64,000 nt of DNA from Nautilus pompilius (Eukaryota; Mollusca; Cephalopoda; Nautilida; Nautilidae): assembly GCA_018389105.1 (NCBI GenBank), contig JACATO010000032.1:310001-374000 (forward strand), written 5' to 3'. The notes under the pieces are model-generated. The model saw only the letters and a list, made by a program, of their open reading frames with translations, was not told where the DNA came from and did not search any database. Shown piece after piece: positions 1 to 11,745 of this stretch (its first letter is position 1; every line of letters begins with the position of its first letter). Position numbers and translations under genes: made by a program.

Positions 1-1190
1 TTCTTTTTTAGTGTTAAGTACATGTAAAAGTTCTTCAAAACATATTTTTTTAAATCAAGGTCATTACACCTTTAAATTTTCTAACCAGAATGAGAATACA
101 ATCATAATCTAACCAAATAAAGTGATCATAGTTTAGTGGTTAGCAGGAGGAAGCTATCACGACTTATTGTAAGGTCCCCGTGAAAGAGAAATACTTATCA
201 ATATGATTTTGAAAATCACTGGTAACTATATCTGCTAGTAATGGACTATATATGTAATTAGTGCTAGCTTGTATCGACATTTTAGTCTCCATTAGAATAC
301 CATACATATACACGCATACCTCACCTTTTATTTTTCTTCATTTCTTTTGATGAACATTTTGATAGCTGCAGGGGGTAAACTTAAAGGCATTAGTAACAAA
401 GACGCCTGAACCATTGTAACAAGCAGTTTTGACTGCCATTAATTAGATGGACATTGCAACAAGAATTTTCTATAGTCTTTTTTTTTTAAATCTATTTTAT
501 TGACTGTACAATTAAAGACTTTACAGAAAAAGAAATTTGTTGTTTTAATATGCAGATTTTATTATTTTATTCTCAAATGTAATTTTCATTTTTAATGAGA
601 TTCTGATATGGGCTGGAAAAATGTTCCCAACAGCCTATTTATGGCTTATTCAGAATCCTCAGCTTTGAAATGTTCTTAGATTAAACAAATTTAATAAACC
701 TAGGTGTTAGTTTTCTCCATTGTTGATCCTGAAAACAATTCTAATTGCTAATGTCAGGCACAAAGTTTTCTTTATGAATAATATTAAGATGTTAACAATA
801 TTGGAATGTGGGTAAGAATGTGATAAACTGAAAGCATTCATCTATGGCTTGCATTTATAGGTGAAAGATCTGACTTCACATGTGGTGAAGTTGGATCATT
901 ATTTCTGTTATCAAGTGTGCGATTTTACTATGATTCATATTAGATATCACATTTATCCAGTGTGTTAAGCCAATAGCCTGCCATTGCTTTTCTTGCGGCC
1001 TTCAGTGAGATAGTTGTCAACATAAGAAACTCAAAACCATTTATTTCAAACAAGCTGGTGTACTCCATCACAATATGTGCGTTCTAGCAGCTACCACCAG
1101 TCACTTGCATTTGCTACTGTCTGTCTCTCTTCAGATTTTGCTACTTGTGCAAGTCTATGCATACTTGTGTTATTGTTTATTTAATAATTT
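1..1190. other. AT-rich stretch without a recognisable gene
   Basis: No reading frame with protein-like composition, splice structure or transposon motif was seen. It consists of AT-rich unique-looking sequence with short T runs. It immediately precedes a hAT fossil. Confidence 0.5.
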
Positions 1191-1199
1191 TGCAATTTT

Positions 1200-2720
1200 A
1201 AAAAATGGAAGGTGTAAATTCAAAAGGTGCCAGTGCCACAAAGAAGAATTAAAGAGCATCAGGGATTCCAATACAAATGGAAACATGAGCTTTTATTTGT
1301 ACATGGCAAGAAAGGAGGATCAGCCATGTGCCTGCTGTCCTGTCCCAAAATCAAAATCGTATAATCTGAATAGACATCACAGTACTGTGCATTGTGGTTT
1401 CAGGAGTAATTTTCTATTAAAAACAAGGGAAAAGAAAATGGTTTTAGAATTTCCTGAATAGTAAACAAAAACATGATGAAATAGAGAAACAGGATTTCTC
1501 ATATTACTTATTTTCTACAATGATTGATGAATTGAGAGAATGCTTGTGTTTTACACTAGCCATGAATTCAATATACCTAATGTTAATTTCACAGCTAATT
1601 TTGTGCAATACTGTTCAATAGAGGGAGTCATAAAATAGGAATTTTTAACTATGATTTCAATAACTGGTCAGACATAAGGGATTCACGATTTTGAAACCAT
1701 AAAAATGTCTTTTGAAAAAATGTGAACTTTACTGGGCTAATTTTATAGCCATGTGTACTGATGTATTCCCTCTCTATGATTAGAATGAACTCTAGTTTTC
1801 TTTCTTTTCTGAAGAAAGATCTCAAGCTTGATTTGTTGATCTATCATTGTGTACTACACCAAAAAAATCTGGCATCAAAGGTGTTTGATCACGATTTTGG
1901 CAGTATGAAAATAGTAGTAAACGTAAACAACATTTGTGCACAAGAGATCAATAATCACATTTTCCAGGACTTTATGAAATAATTTATATTATGGAGATGT
2001 CCTTTATCATTTGGAAGTTTGCTGGCTCAGCAAGAGGAAAATGCCAAATAGATTTTTCAATCCTCACCATGAAATATGCATGTTTTTAGAAGTTCATAGT
2101 GAAAATCATCCTGAATTAGACAATTTTAATTGATGGTTGAAATTGCTTTTTTTTTTTTTTTTTTTACAGATGTTGAAAATTATTCAAACTGATTTTAAGG
2201 GAGAAAATTAATTAATAAGCCAGATGACTAGTAAGGTTTTTCCATCTGAAAAATTGCAACCAAGGATTTCATAAATTTCCAATGAATAAAACCCAGATAA
2301 ATATATCACTGAAAAATCATTCACAATTTTTAATACACTTCCAGAAAGAAATCAAATTCAGATTCCCTGAAAATTTTGTCCAATCTTGTCGAAAATCCAT
2401 GGAAAATAACACCTAAAGATGCTTCAGAGCAATCTTTTATAGGGCATGAAGCTAGAGATTTTAAATGAATTGACTGACTTGCAGCAAGATACAGACAGCA
2501 CTAGAGGGACGTCCAAAGAGAACATTTTAAATGATGGAAAATCCTCCCAAAAAGTTCAGTTCATTGCCATGTGTCTACAAAGTATCATCCTTTTTTTGGA
2601 TCCACATACCTGTGAAACAATTTTTGATAAAAAGTTCTTAAAAAACAAATATCAAACATAGCTCACAAATGAACATTTAGATAAGCTCCTTAGATTTAAA
2701 AAGGGCAAGCTGATATCACC
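1200..2720 (+). pseudogene. Decayed hAT transposase (ZBED/GTF2IRD2-like)
   Basis: Fragments in shifting plus-strand frames follow the order of a hAT transposase of the ZBED/GTF2IRD2-like type. Near 1290-1420 there is a zinc-finger-like segment (a CACCPVPKS stretch followed by a HHSTVHC motif). Near 1830-1980 comes a 'HCVLHQKNLASKV'-like segment corresponding to the HCIIHQE motif of these transposases. Around 1985-2140 another frame reads YGDVLYHLEVCWLS, the conserved segment that follows. Near 2600-2700 there is a degraded C-terminal dimerisation segment (LTNEHLDKLLRF-like). Several stops and frameshifts separate the pieces, so no functional transposase can be made. The element ends were not identified. 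It appears older than the other elements here. Family assignment is from motif memory. Confidence 0.72.
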
Positions 2721-5195
2721 AGCATAATACAGAAGTCTGAAAGATTTCATCCTACCACTTCAAAATAGTTAGGTTAATATGATTAATATTTTTGCATTTT
2801 AATTATTTATCTTTTGCATTTTAAACATTTATCTAAGTGATACAAATTATGAAACGTGTGACCCTATTAAACATTTCCTACATTCAAATTGGACCTTGAT
2901 CATTTCCTAGTGAACACTATTGCTAAACAATTCTATTAATGTAAAAACTAAGGTTTAAAATATTTTGTGCTTAAGCCAAAATGTAGGTAAAACTTATAAG
3001 ATGAAGCAGCTGCAACCACCTGGAACAGAAAGTAGTTTGGAAACTAAGACATCTTGCCTTTACAGTAAAACTGACTTTTTTATTTGCTGTATTTTGTTTT
3101 GTCTTTTATTTTTCTTAAAAAGAAAAGGTATGAAAGAAAATATCTAAATTGGAAAGTGTAGTTAAAATTTTATTTCAAATAAGCAGTGTCTTGTGAATTT
3201 ATTATGTTGAAAATGGAAAAGATTTTCAAAGAATGTTAACAGGTTTGTGCTGTTATAGTCACATCTCCTGCCTAACCACACATTGTAACAAAATAGACTG
3301 GAAAAATTTACCTGTTATGTGAGTGTAGAATCCTGAGGTGTCCAAGAAGTTCCAACCATTAAAGGTAGATAGGATGATGCCAAAACTGTAGTTCAGCATT
3401 TTTTATTTAATCCATCTTCCATAAAGCAGGAAGAAATCTGTCAGAATGGGGCACTTTGTTTTACTATTTTAAGCTGGCTGAATGCTATTATGAGCGTGAA
3501 ATTTCTACTACTGTTGCGGCTACAAACTGACACCAGAGGATGTATGTGATTTTTCTTTCATCAGCTACACTTTTTTTTTAGAGAATAATTAAGTCTCATT
3601 CTAAGGGATTTTTTTTTTTTTTTTTTTTTACTTTGGTGACTTTCCCATTCAGTGCTAAATGGTACCAAATAAACTCTTGTTTTTACTCATTTGCTTTAAT
3701 ATTAAAATAAATATATTTCTTCACATTCTTTTTTTTTTTGATAACAACAAAACAAAAACGCCTCGTGTTGTCTCCCACCCCACTCATTTTTTTGTATGTA
3801 ATGGAGGAGCACAACTTCGATGTGCTTGCAAATATTTGATTATAAATAGAAGAGGCAGCTAAAAGCCTACAACCTAACCACTAACAATTTTCAACTCTTA
3901 TTTAAGATCATTTTAATTATCTTGGATGACCACTTGTTTAGATCTGTATAGCATTTTCATGTCTGTGACTAAGCTAAATTTCCTGGAATAGTTCTATCTA
4001 CACTTAGCCTATGAGGAGAATATAAAAAATATTAAGAGTGATCAGGTGAGATTCTTAGTTTGTACTTATTTTGGAAGTTGAATCTCTCTCAGCAAATAAA
4101 TAAATATACAGTGGGTGAGTAATGGTTTTCAATCTGATTAAGTCAACACAGCTTGAATAGTAAACAGGCAGGCTTGAGCACCCTATCTAATCAGCTATTT
4201 ACTTAAAACAGAGAATATTTAAGTTTTGTTCATTGTACACAGAAAAACATTGATACTGTTATTTCATTAAGTAGAAATGCTGTATGAATTATCAAACAGT
4301 TAACTACTGCAATTTAGTTCCTAAGATTTCTCTTTAGCTTTATCAAAACAAAAACAAATATCTGTAGTCTAGCTATCTAGTTACTAATGCTGTGTCTCAT
4401 AATTACATATTAGCTACTATTCCAACATTGAGAAATGTCAGAAAATATTTCTTTAGTAATAGCATTGTTAATGAGTGAAATAAATTATTGTAGTAAAATG
4501 CAATTAATAGTAGTGTTAGTCAGTTTGAGAAATGCACTGATAGTCATTTCTCTTCTTGTTGTGTGGTTTCCTGCTTCCTTATAATTACTGAACTAAGTAA
4601 TAGTTTTTAAAAAGTTAGTATATCTTAGTTTGTTATACTAAACAAAAGAGCTGATTTACAAACCACTGGTTTTGCAATTTTATTTTTTCAAAGAAAATTG
4701 AGTTCTTTGTTTGCTTTTTTTTCATCACATAATAATATATAACCTGAAGAAATTCTACATAATATGAAAACAGCTGTTCCATATTTTTTTAAAAAAATTG
4801 TTTTCCCCAGCATAAAAAAATTATCTCAAGAGAAACGGTGCCGTATTCTCTTTACTTCCTTAATTAATTCAGCACAAGATGTGGCCTGCCTCTTCACTTG
4901 ACAGCCTGCCAGTATAAAACTACTCGCTCCATACTTTTCTAGTTGCGAATGCTGTTGTTCATTCTTCCCATAATTTTTCAGCTTACCTGCCAATTCATAC
5001 TTGATTATTTAGCTGAAATTCTTCTTGCTTATGTTCATAGTTGTTTTCTTTCACATTTGTGCATCATCATCACATCACATCACAGATGCTTTCTCTTCAT
5101 AACTCATTTAGAAGAACTTACAGTTTTAGACTCACCAATGAAATGAGGACATCCATGAAGACAGTCTCGTGTAATCTACTTGTGTAATATAGATT
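2721..5195. other. AT-rich intergenic sequence
   Basis: No gene is recognised. The stretch has several T homopolymers (for example near 3610-3628). On the minus strand an open frame of 46 codons (3399-3259) contains FGIILSTFNGWNFLDTSGF and could be a transposon fragment. The rest shows nothing I can support. Confidence 0.45.
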
Positions 5196-5200
5196 GTTAT

Positions 5201-5490
5201 GGGCAGCCAGGTAGAGTATTAGACTAGGGTCCTAAGTTCAAATCCCAATCAGTTTAGCACATCTCCTTAAAAATGCCAGGAGAAACCATGCTGTTTTCCT
5301 CCCATATAAAATAGAGTTCTAGTAAGGATTTTCCAACCTATATAGGAAATCTTAGGCCCCATGTGGCATAGGAATGGCAAAGCTTCTTAATGGGCAACAG
5401 CATTAGCACATCTTTTATCACGTATCCATCTGTCATACACTGACATACATGCAATTATACACTAATAAAATGACACACATACATATATAT
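5201..5490 (+). repeat. tRNA-derived SINE
   Basis: The 5' part (5201-5250) resembles a degenerate tRNA gene. It has an A-box-like segment (GCCAGGTAGAGTATTAG) and a B box GTTCAAATC at 5236-5244 that fits the Pol III consensus GWTCRANNC. About 220 bp of non-tRNA body follows, with an AT-rich tail and an (AT)n run at about 5484-5498. This is the layout of a tRNA-SINE. No target-site duplication was established. Confidence 0.62.
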
Positions 5491-7295
5491 ATATATATGA
5501 AATCCAGTATTTTTTATTTGAGTCCTCGATTATACCCACCAATAAGAGAAAATATTAAATGCTTTGTAGTCTTATCTAGCCAATTTTTCTCTCATCAGTG
5601 ACTGCAGTTTTTATTTGATAATTTTTCCATTTAAATGTCTCAATAGAATAGCAGAGAGGCACTTGTCTTTGCTTGCTCTTCTCTTTCTCATAAATTAGAT
5701 ATCTAATCTCATACAAATATATAGGATCACCACATCACTCAAACTAGCCTTGACAACCAGCACTAGGATGATGATGATGAAAAGTGGGGTTTTTTTTCCC
5801 CATTGAAGAATAATAATAAAAAAAAATCTTGAGTCAGATGAACTAAATTTTCTTATTATTTAGGTCAGACTTAATGTTATGCAACTATAAAGTTGAGGTC
5901 AGGGTTAGTAGCTCCTGATTCAGATGTGTTCATTTACTGCTTGCAACAGTGGCTGTTTAGCACCAGTTGACCAAGCAAAGCAGCCACAGATTGGTTTCTA
6001 CTTCATCTGTTACTGAGGAAGGGATACTTAGCAGCAGCATGTATGTCAGATGTCACTGGCATTTCTATTTAAAAATTATTCATCTTTTTGTTTTCACAAA
6101 AAAAAAAAAAAAACTTCAAAATTTGAGATCTTTTTATGCAGAATCTATAGATATTAGCTTTTCCTTATCAAATTGTTTTTATTAATATCCTGTTCAAACT
6201 ATAAAATTCTGCATTCTTCTTGCTTTTGTGTAGTATTCTGACTATAAGTTAGAACAATATGAACAAAATTACCAAAAACAGTGTCCTGCGAATGCAGTAA
6301 AAGAAAATATCTCTACAGAAAATCAACATTTATACTAGTGACCCTTTTTTTTTTTTATCTCTTCCCCTTTGTCCTTTTGCATAAGACGTGGTGCTTTCCT
6401 AACTCATTGTAACTAAGCTAAACTACTTTATAACCATTATCTATATTAGTTTAGTTTAAACTACATAAAATTAAATGTTATTTATCTGTCTCAGAAATTA
6501 AGCTGTCAGGGTTAATTGATTCTTAACTCCATTTAGCAAACAAACTCCTCATACGAAGCAGAATTCTGTTCCTGCTGACTCATGAATTCCTAGTCATAGC
6601 AGCCAGATCCTTGCATCTCTGTCTGTCTGTCTGAGAATCTTCACCTCTAAGTGAGTGATGACTATGTGGAAAGAATTCTTCAATACATTGCTGCCATAAA
6701 TACTTTTGGAAAAAAATGTTCTTGATTGGAAGCAGACTTGTTTTTGATGACAGCATTATACTCAAGCTCTTCTGTTACTCACATTTTGTATTTAATGTTG
6801 GTTTCTGCCCAAGAATTCTTTTCATCTACTCTTGTTACCACTTTTGAAGTGCTTTGAAACTCTAATCCACAACAATAAGCTTGCTTACATTGAAAAAGCA
6901 ATCTTTGCAGTTCAAAACTTGTTTTCAGTAATTCTTGAGTAAACCTGACAAGCTTTTCTAATATTCTACAAGTATAGAAAACAAAAAAAAAAGTTGACCA
7001 TTTGTGTAAACTAAATATTGTACCTTAGTAATACAAACAGTGTGTAATTAGTTGACAATCTTTACAAATGTTAGTAACACAGGCCTGCAAAATATGGGTC
7101 ATTGAAAATTGTCTGCAATGTTATAACTGATTTTTGTGTTGTTTGGTGTGCTGATTTCAAATATGACCCCTATTTTTCTATCACGTAAGGATTTTTCACA
7201 AAGTGAATCTGAAAATATGGGAAAAGAGATTATTAATACGTATTGTGGTTGAAACATTTATTTGCAAAAAAAAATTTAAAATAGTTTTTTTTTGG
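5491..7295. other. AT-rich sequence without a recognisable gene
   Basis: It contains A/T homopolymers and a short CTGT run near 6614-6630. No coding frame, splice-site pair or TE motif that I could support was found. Confidence 0.45.
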
Positions 7296-7299
7296 AGGT

Positions 7300-7592
7300 A
7301 AAGGTACTTACCCGTGCCATGTGGTACAGGGCGTATTGCCTATGAGAGGTTCGGATAGAAAATTTCTTTCCTATTTTTTAGATATCCCTGTACATTACAC
7401 GAACAGAAGTAACAGTCATCACTGATTTCAGGGTTCCCTCCAGATCATAGGGATCCCAAAACGGAAAGACTTTTTCTTACCTTAAGAACATTGTTGGTGT
7501 TCTACCACACAAATAGAACACTTTATGTGGGGCCTACTCTGGTCACCAGGTTTCACACCAAAATACGCATAATACACTTTAACAAAGTCTGT
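7300..7592 (-). pseudogene. Remnant of a widespread invertebrate repetitive ORF
   Basis: Minus-strand frames carry, in order, FVKVYYAYFGVKPGDQSRPH, then KKKSFRFGIPMIWREP, then CYFC...GYLKNRKEIFYPNLS and AIRPVPHGTG. This order (Y-AYFG-K-GDQ, FGIPM-WREP, DCYFC, YPN, IRPVPH) belongs to an ORF I recall as repeated many times in arthropod and mollusc genomes. I cannot name its domain with certainty. Stops and at least two frame changes show it is dead. A sequence reading CGG|GTAAGT on the minus strand at about 7307-7312 looks like a splice donor but lies inside this remnant. Family recognition is from memory. Confidence 0.55.
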
Positions 7593-8880
7593 AATGTTTC
7601 TTCACTACAAAGTTCCCACAAATGTAACAAAGGTTATCAGGTGCATTAAGACAACCCCTTGCAGCCATTTAGTACACTTATAAAAAGAAGAAAACCACTA
7701 AGGAAAAAGGAGAAAAAAAGTAAACTTCTGCAGAAATGACAGGTCTGGAAAAGTACACTGGTTATGACAGAACCTTCTCCCACAAAGATCTAATTGCAAC
7801 TGAGTCCAAGTAAGGAGTGTGGAGAGGGGGAAACAAAAAAAAGTAACAAAAAAGTGTGTAAAAAAAGAGAAAAATTAATTATAATTAATTTTTTGTTTGG
7901 AAGCTTAATACAGTGATTCTGGAGATACTGAAATCGAAAATTTGAGCTTGTGGAAAAATGGTACATGGTGGAATTTTTAAACTGAAAACAGCATCCAAGC
8001 TGTTAGTTTTTGGACAATTTTTCCATTGCAGGCCTGTGTAATGAAAAAACAAGTATCAAAGCATGTACTTCCATTAATGAATTTTCTCTATTACCAAAAC
8101 TTTTAGTTACACCAAGAAGTTATTGTATTAAAAGCATGTTTCCCTTTCATATAGGTTTACAGGACATACCATTTCTTTTTTATTTTTTGGTTATTTAACT
8201 GGGAAGTCTGTCAATTTTCTCTAACAGTGAAATGTCTTTAGTGTTAAATGAGAATTAGGTAGCCATCTACCAGAATTTGCATTGCAAATGAATGCCTCTA
8301 ACTAAAAATGTTTTCTTGAAGAAAATGGTAAGTTCAAATTCAAATAAAATAGTTCTGAAGTACCAAAAATAAAACAATCAGGGTATTCATTTACACAACT
8401 ATTTTTCATTGGACCAAAACAAAAGGTAACTCAAATTTGTGGAAGATATGAATCCCTGCAATCACAAACAGACTGACTGCTATATTAAAGGATATTTTAC
8501 TGCAGTTATCTATCAGCAGTAGTTTTTGAAAAAAAAAAAATTTTTTTAATATTTCCTTGTAGTTGCATTTACATAAAACTTTTATTTTCTGAGATCTATC
8601 TGACTTACCATGCTGGGCCCTACAGTCAATTTAATACTCATCAAATGAACAAATAAAAAGTATAAAAGAAATTACTTATTATATCATTTCCTTTGGCAGT
8701 CTTCACTCTTATGTTTTGTAATTACAGTTAATTCTCACAAGAAATTCTACCAACTTGGATACAAACATTTTCCAAATGTAAATTTTTTTTTTTGTTGTAA
8801 TTAAGTACAAGTTCATTTGCCTTGGCAGAGATGCAATAACTTTCCAATTCTTTGTTATAACATTCAGCAAGACATATGAA
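7593..8880. other. AT-rich sequence without a recognisable gene
   Basis: Nothing was recognised besides A/T homopolymers. If the candidate minus-strand gene at 13830-11746 continues, this stretch would be intronic or 3'-flanking to it. Confidence 0.4.
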
Positions 8881-8885
8881 CTCAC

Positions 8886-10168
8886 CTAAAAATGGTTTTA
8901 GCCAATTCTGTTCCAGGTATAATTTTACTGTGTAAATATACATACAAAACAAATTTGTAGTTTTTAATAGTAGGGACATTAATGTTTGATATTACTATTT
9001 ATATTTATCAACCCTAACTTCCTACAAAAACTTGACAATTTTTTTTTTAAATAAATTTTTCAAAGTGATTATTTGGGGCTTTTTCTTTGTTTTTGCCTAT
9101 AATTTTTGTTTACACAAGTTAAATATAGTAGTACTTTAAATAGCAGTATTAATTATCTGCTGTAGATGTAACCCGAATGTGGGCAAACTGTTTCAATATG
9201 TGAATAACAATAATAATTTAGTTGTTTGCTACCACAATGTTTAGCAGACAAATTTTTAAAGTTTAGTATAGGAGGCATAACTCCTCCCCAGGACACATAC
9301 TTGCTACTATTAAAAAAAAAAAGTGTAGTTTGATTCCACTTTCCACCCACCCATCATTCCATTGCTTTATATATTTTTTTTAAAGATTACTGCATAGGCA
9401 TTTTTACTATCATTAAGCTAACAAGCAAGTTTCCTGTTATCTTTTTTCTTAACTAGTTTATCCATACAACATATCATTGTTTATACTCCAATTCTCATGC
9501 TAAACTTAGCAGATATTATTACAGATGCCTGAAATACCTTTTTTTTTTCAAATTATTTTAAATAATCTTGAATTATTAGAGCTTTAGAAATTCCAGAGAC
9601 CTCAAGATCTTTTTCAATACATCAATTTGTTGTTGTTTAAATACTTGCACAGCATATATTACAAACAGGACTGAACTGAGGTCATGCATACAAAGTTACC
9701 ATTCTGAAAACTAACTTTTGCAGAAGTACATTAGCTCTCATTTTTAAAATCTGAAACATTTGTTAGACTATTTTTAATGCTTTTTACATTTAACAGAATT
9801 TCTAGTTGTATTACCTATAGAATCCATCTTATTTACCCTTCAATACTGATTTTAGGAAGGAAAACAACACTGGCAAAGTAAATTACAAAACATAACTGAT
9901 TAGCAAATGAGATTGTACTTACTTAGGTGAGTGTCTGGGCCATCACCTCTGGCCCCACTGATACCATTACCAACAGACAAACCCATTGTTTTCTCTAGAA
10001 GTTAAACAATAAGAATTTTGAGAGCAGATGCTAATCAAAAGGTTGATAAGCAAACAGACATTTCCTGTGCTGGTTATAAAACAAGTATTCCAACCCACAG
10101 CTTACACTGAATTCACAAGCTGCTACCCTTAGTTTCTGATGTTGCTTAATGTTAACCTTCAGAAACAG
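8886..10168 (-). other. Possible further minus-strand exons (three candidates)
   Basis: Three short stretches have minus-strand splice signals. (1) 10168-10106 is 63 nt with a pyrimidine-rich acceptor (TTGTTGTTCTCTCTCAG) and donor GTAAGC; only phase 0 is open, which matches the phase 0 end of the exon at 11746. (2) 9994-9923 is 72 nt with acceptor TTTAACTTCTAG and donor GTAAGT. One frame reads MGLSVGNGISGARGDGPDTHL; another is open but ends in TAA exactly at the donor. (3) 8927-8886 is 42 nt with acceptor TTTACACAG and donor GTGAGT, open as KLYLEQNWLKPFL. Exons 2 and 3 agree in phase, but exon 1 to exon 2 agrees only with a weaker donor. These are short stretches and may be fortuitous. Confidence 0.2.
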
Positions 10169-11514
10169 CTGAGAGAGAACAACAATCAGATGATCTGTCA
10201 CCACCACTCACCTCACTGATGGGTGTTCAATTTTGCTAGGAGTTAGTAAGTGCTATTTCAATAAAAACTAACTTTGTTCAAAACAACTCTTAATTTAATA
10301 AATCCTTAAAGAAAGCTAGTCTGATTAAATCCCAAATTTCCAGATATTGTATTCAAAGGATTAAAACTAGATAAAAAAAAAAAAAGCATGTTAAGCTCAG
10401 CTCTATCACTGTTTTCACAAAACAGTACTCCTGAGAAATTATCAGCCTCCTTTACTTTCCTCACACTAAATAAGACATTGTACATATTCAGTTCAATTCA
10501 TAAGAGCTGCATTTGTGCAAAAACTCCTATTTCAAATTGTAAAAAAAAAAGGAACATGAAATTTCATGTGTTTCAGATATATGCAAATTAACCAAAAATA
10601 TATAACCCATGACCAACTGATGCATCCTATCAGAGTATCTAACTACAAACTGAACACCTGCAACTTATCAGTGACTAATGATATTTTAAAAATATAGCCA
10701 CCAGTTTCCTAGTCATAAAACACAAATCAAGTTTGGGCATGTCTGTTCACACACATCCCATCAGCCAAGTGGTTCACACTTTAATCATTTCTCTCCTACC
10801 CCAAGTGAAATTAAATTTGCTCAGTTAACTGGTGAGATAAAATGCCAACTTTTAAACCAAAGCAGCTGCTGTCTGATTCATAAATATTTATCTACAAAAC
10901 CTCAATTTACTTTATGTAGTTTTCCACAAACCACTTGACTATGAAAATACTAAATTTAATACTGACTGACCAAATTGCATCTGATTTGTTTGTGTGATTA
11001 TATATTTTGATGAAAACATTTATATGGAATGCCATAAAACTAAAAAAAAATGTTTTGCAATAAAAGTAACGCTTCACAAATAAACTGATATTTTAAGAAT
11101 GATTAATTCAAATCCTTACTATAGTGAGAAGGGTAAAATAAAGATGCTTTATAGAACTACTTTCTTATTTAACTTCAGATATGAATTTTAAATAATTAGC
11201 ACCAACAAGTGCTTGCCAATCAATCTACAACAATTCTAGCATGTAATTAATCTAATTATGAAATACTTTGGGTTGGGTTCATGATAAAATTTCTAGTTTT
11301 TTTTTTTCAAATTTAGTTCAGTATTTGTTTGTTTCTCACTTCCACAAATATGCACATTTACTTTTATTTGAATAACTTCATTATTGTTGGATTTTAGCAG
11401 CCACCCCAATATCATTCAAAGCTATAGTTTAAAAATGAAACTAAATTTCTCAAATTAATATTTTTGGTATTTCCAAGTTGTGTTTTAATAATAATAATAA
11501 TAATATAATAATAA

Positions 11515-11548
<34 letters not shown>

Positions 11549-11745
11549 TAATAATAATAATAATAAAGATAATATAAATAATAAGTTCCCTGGTTGACTA
11601 ATAGTTTATTTCTCAATTATATAGGCAGCAATTAAACTAAAAAAAATAAATAATTGTAAAAACTGACTAGTAATTTTTTGCTGTAGTTCTATTCAATTAT
11701 CTACCCAAAAGAAAAAATTCTGAGAAAAATATGTAGAGCACTGAC
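10169..11745. other. AT-rich sequence, putative intron
   Basis: No supported feature apart from the (TAA)n array. It would be an intron of the candidate gene if the exons on both sides are real. Confidence 0.35.
11486..11585. repeat. (TAA)n microsatellite, interrupted
   Basis: About 100 bp of ATA/TAA trinucleotides with occasional single-base interruptions. Confidence 0.95.

Noticed and set aside
7300-7330. ACTTACC resembling the 5' end of U1 snRNA
   Set aside because: The following sequence does not match U1 stem-loops; the minus-strand protein motifs explain the region better.
8728-8979. 83-codon minus-strand ORF
   Set aside because: It runs through a poly-Lys/Asn low-complexity part; only the 42-nt spliced portion was kept as a weak exon candidate.
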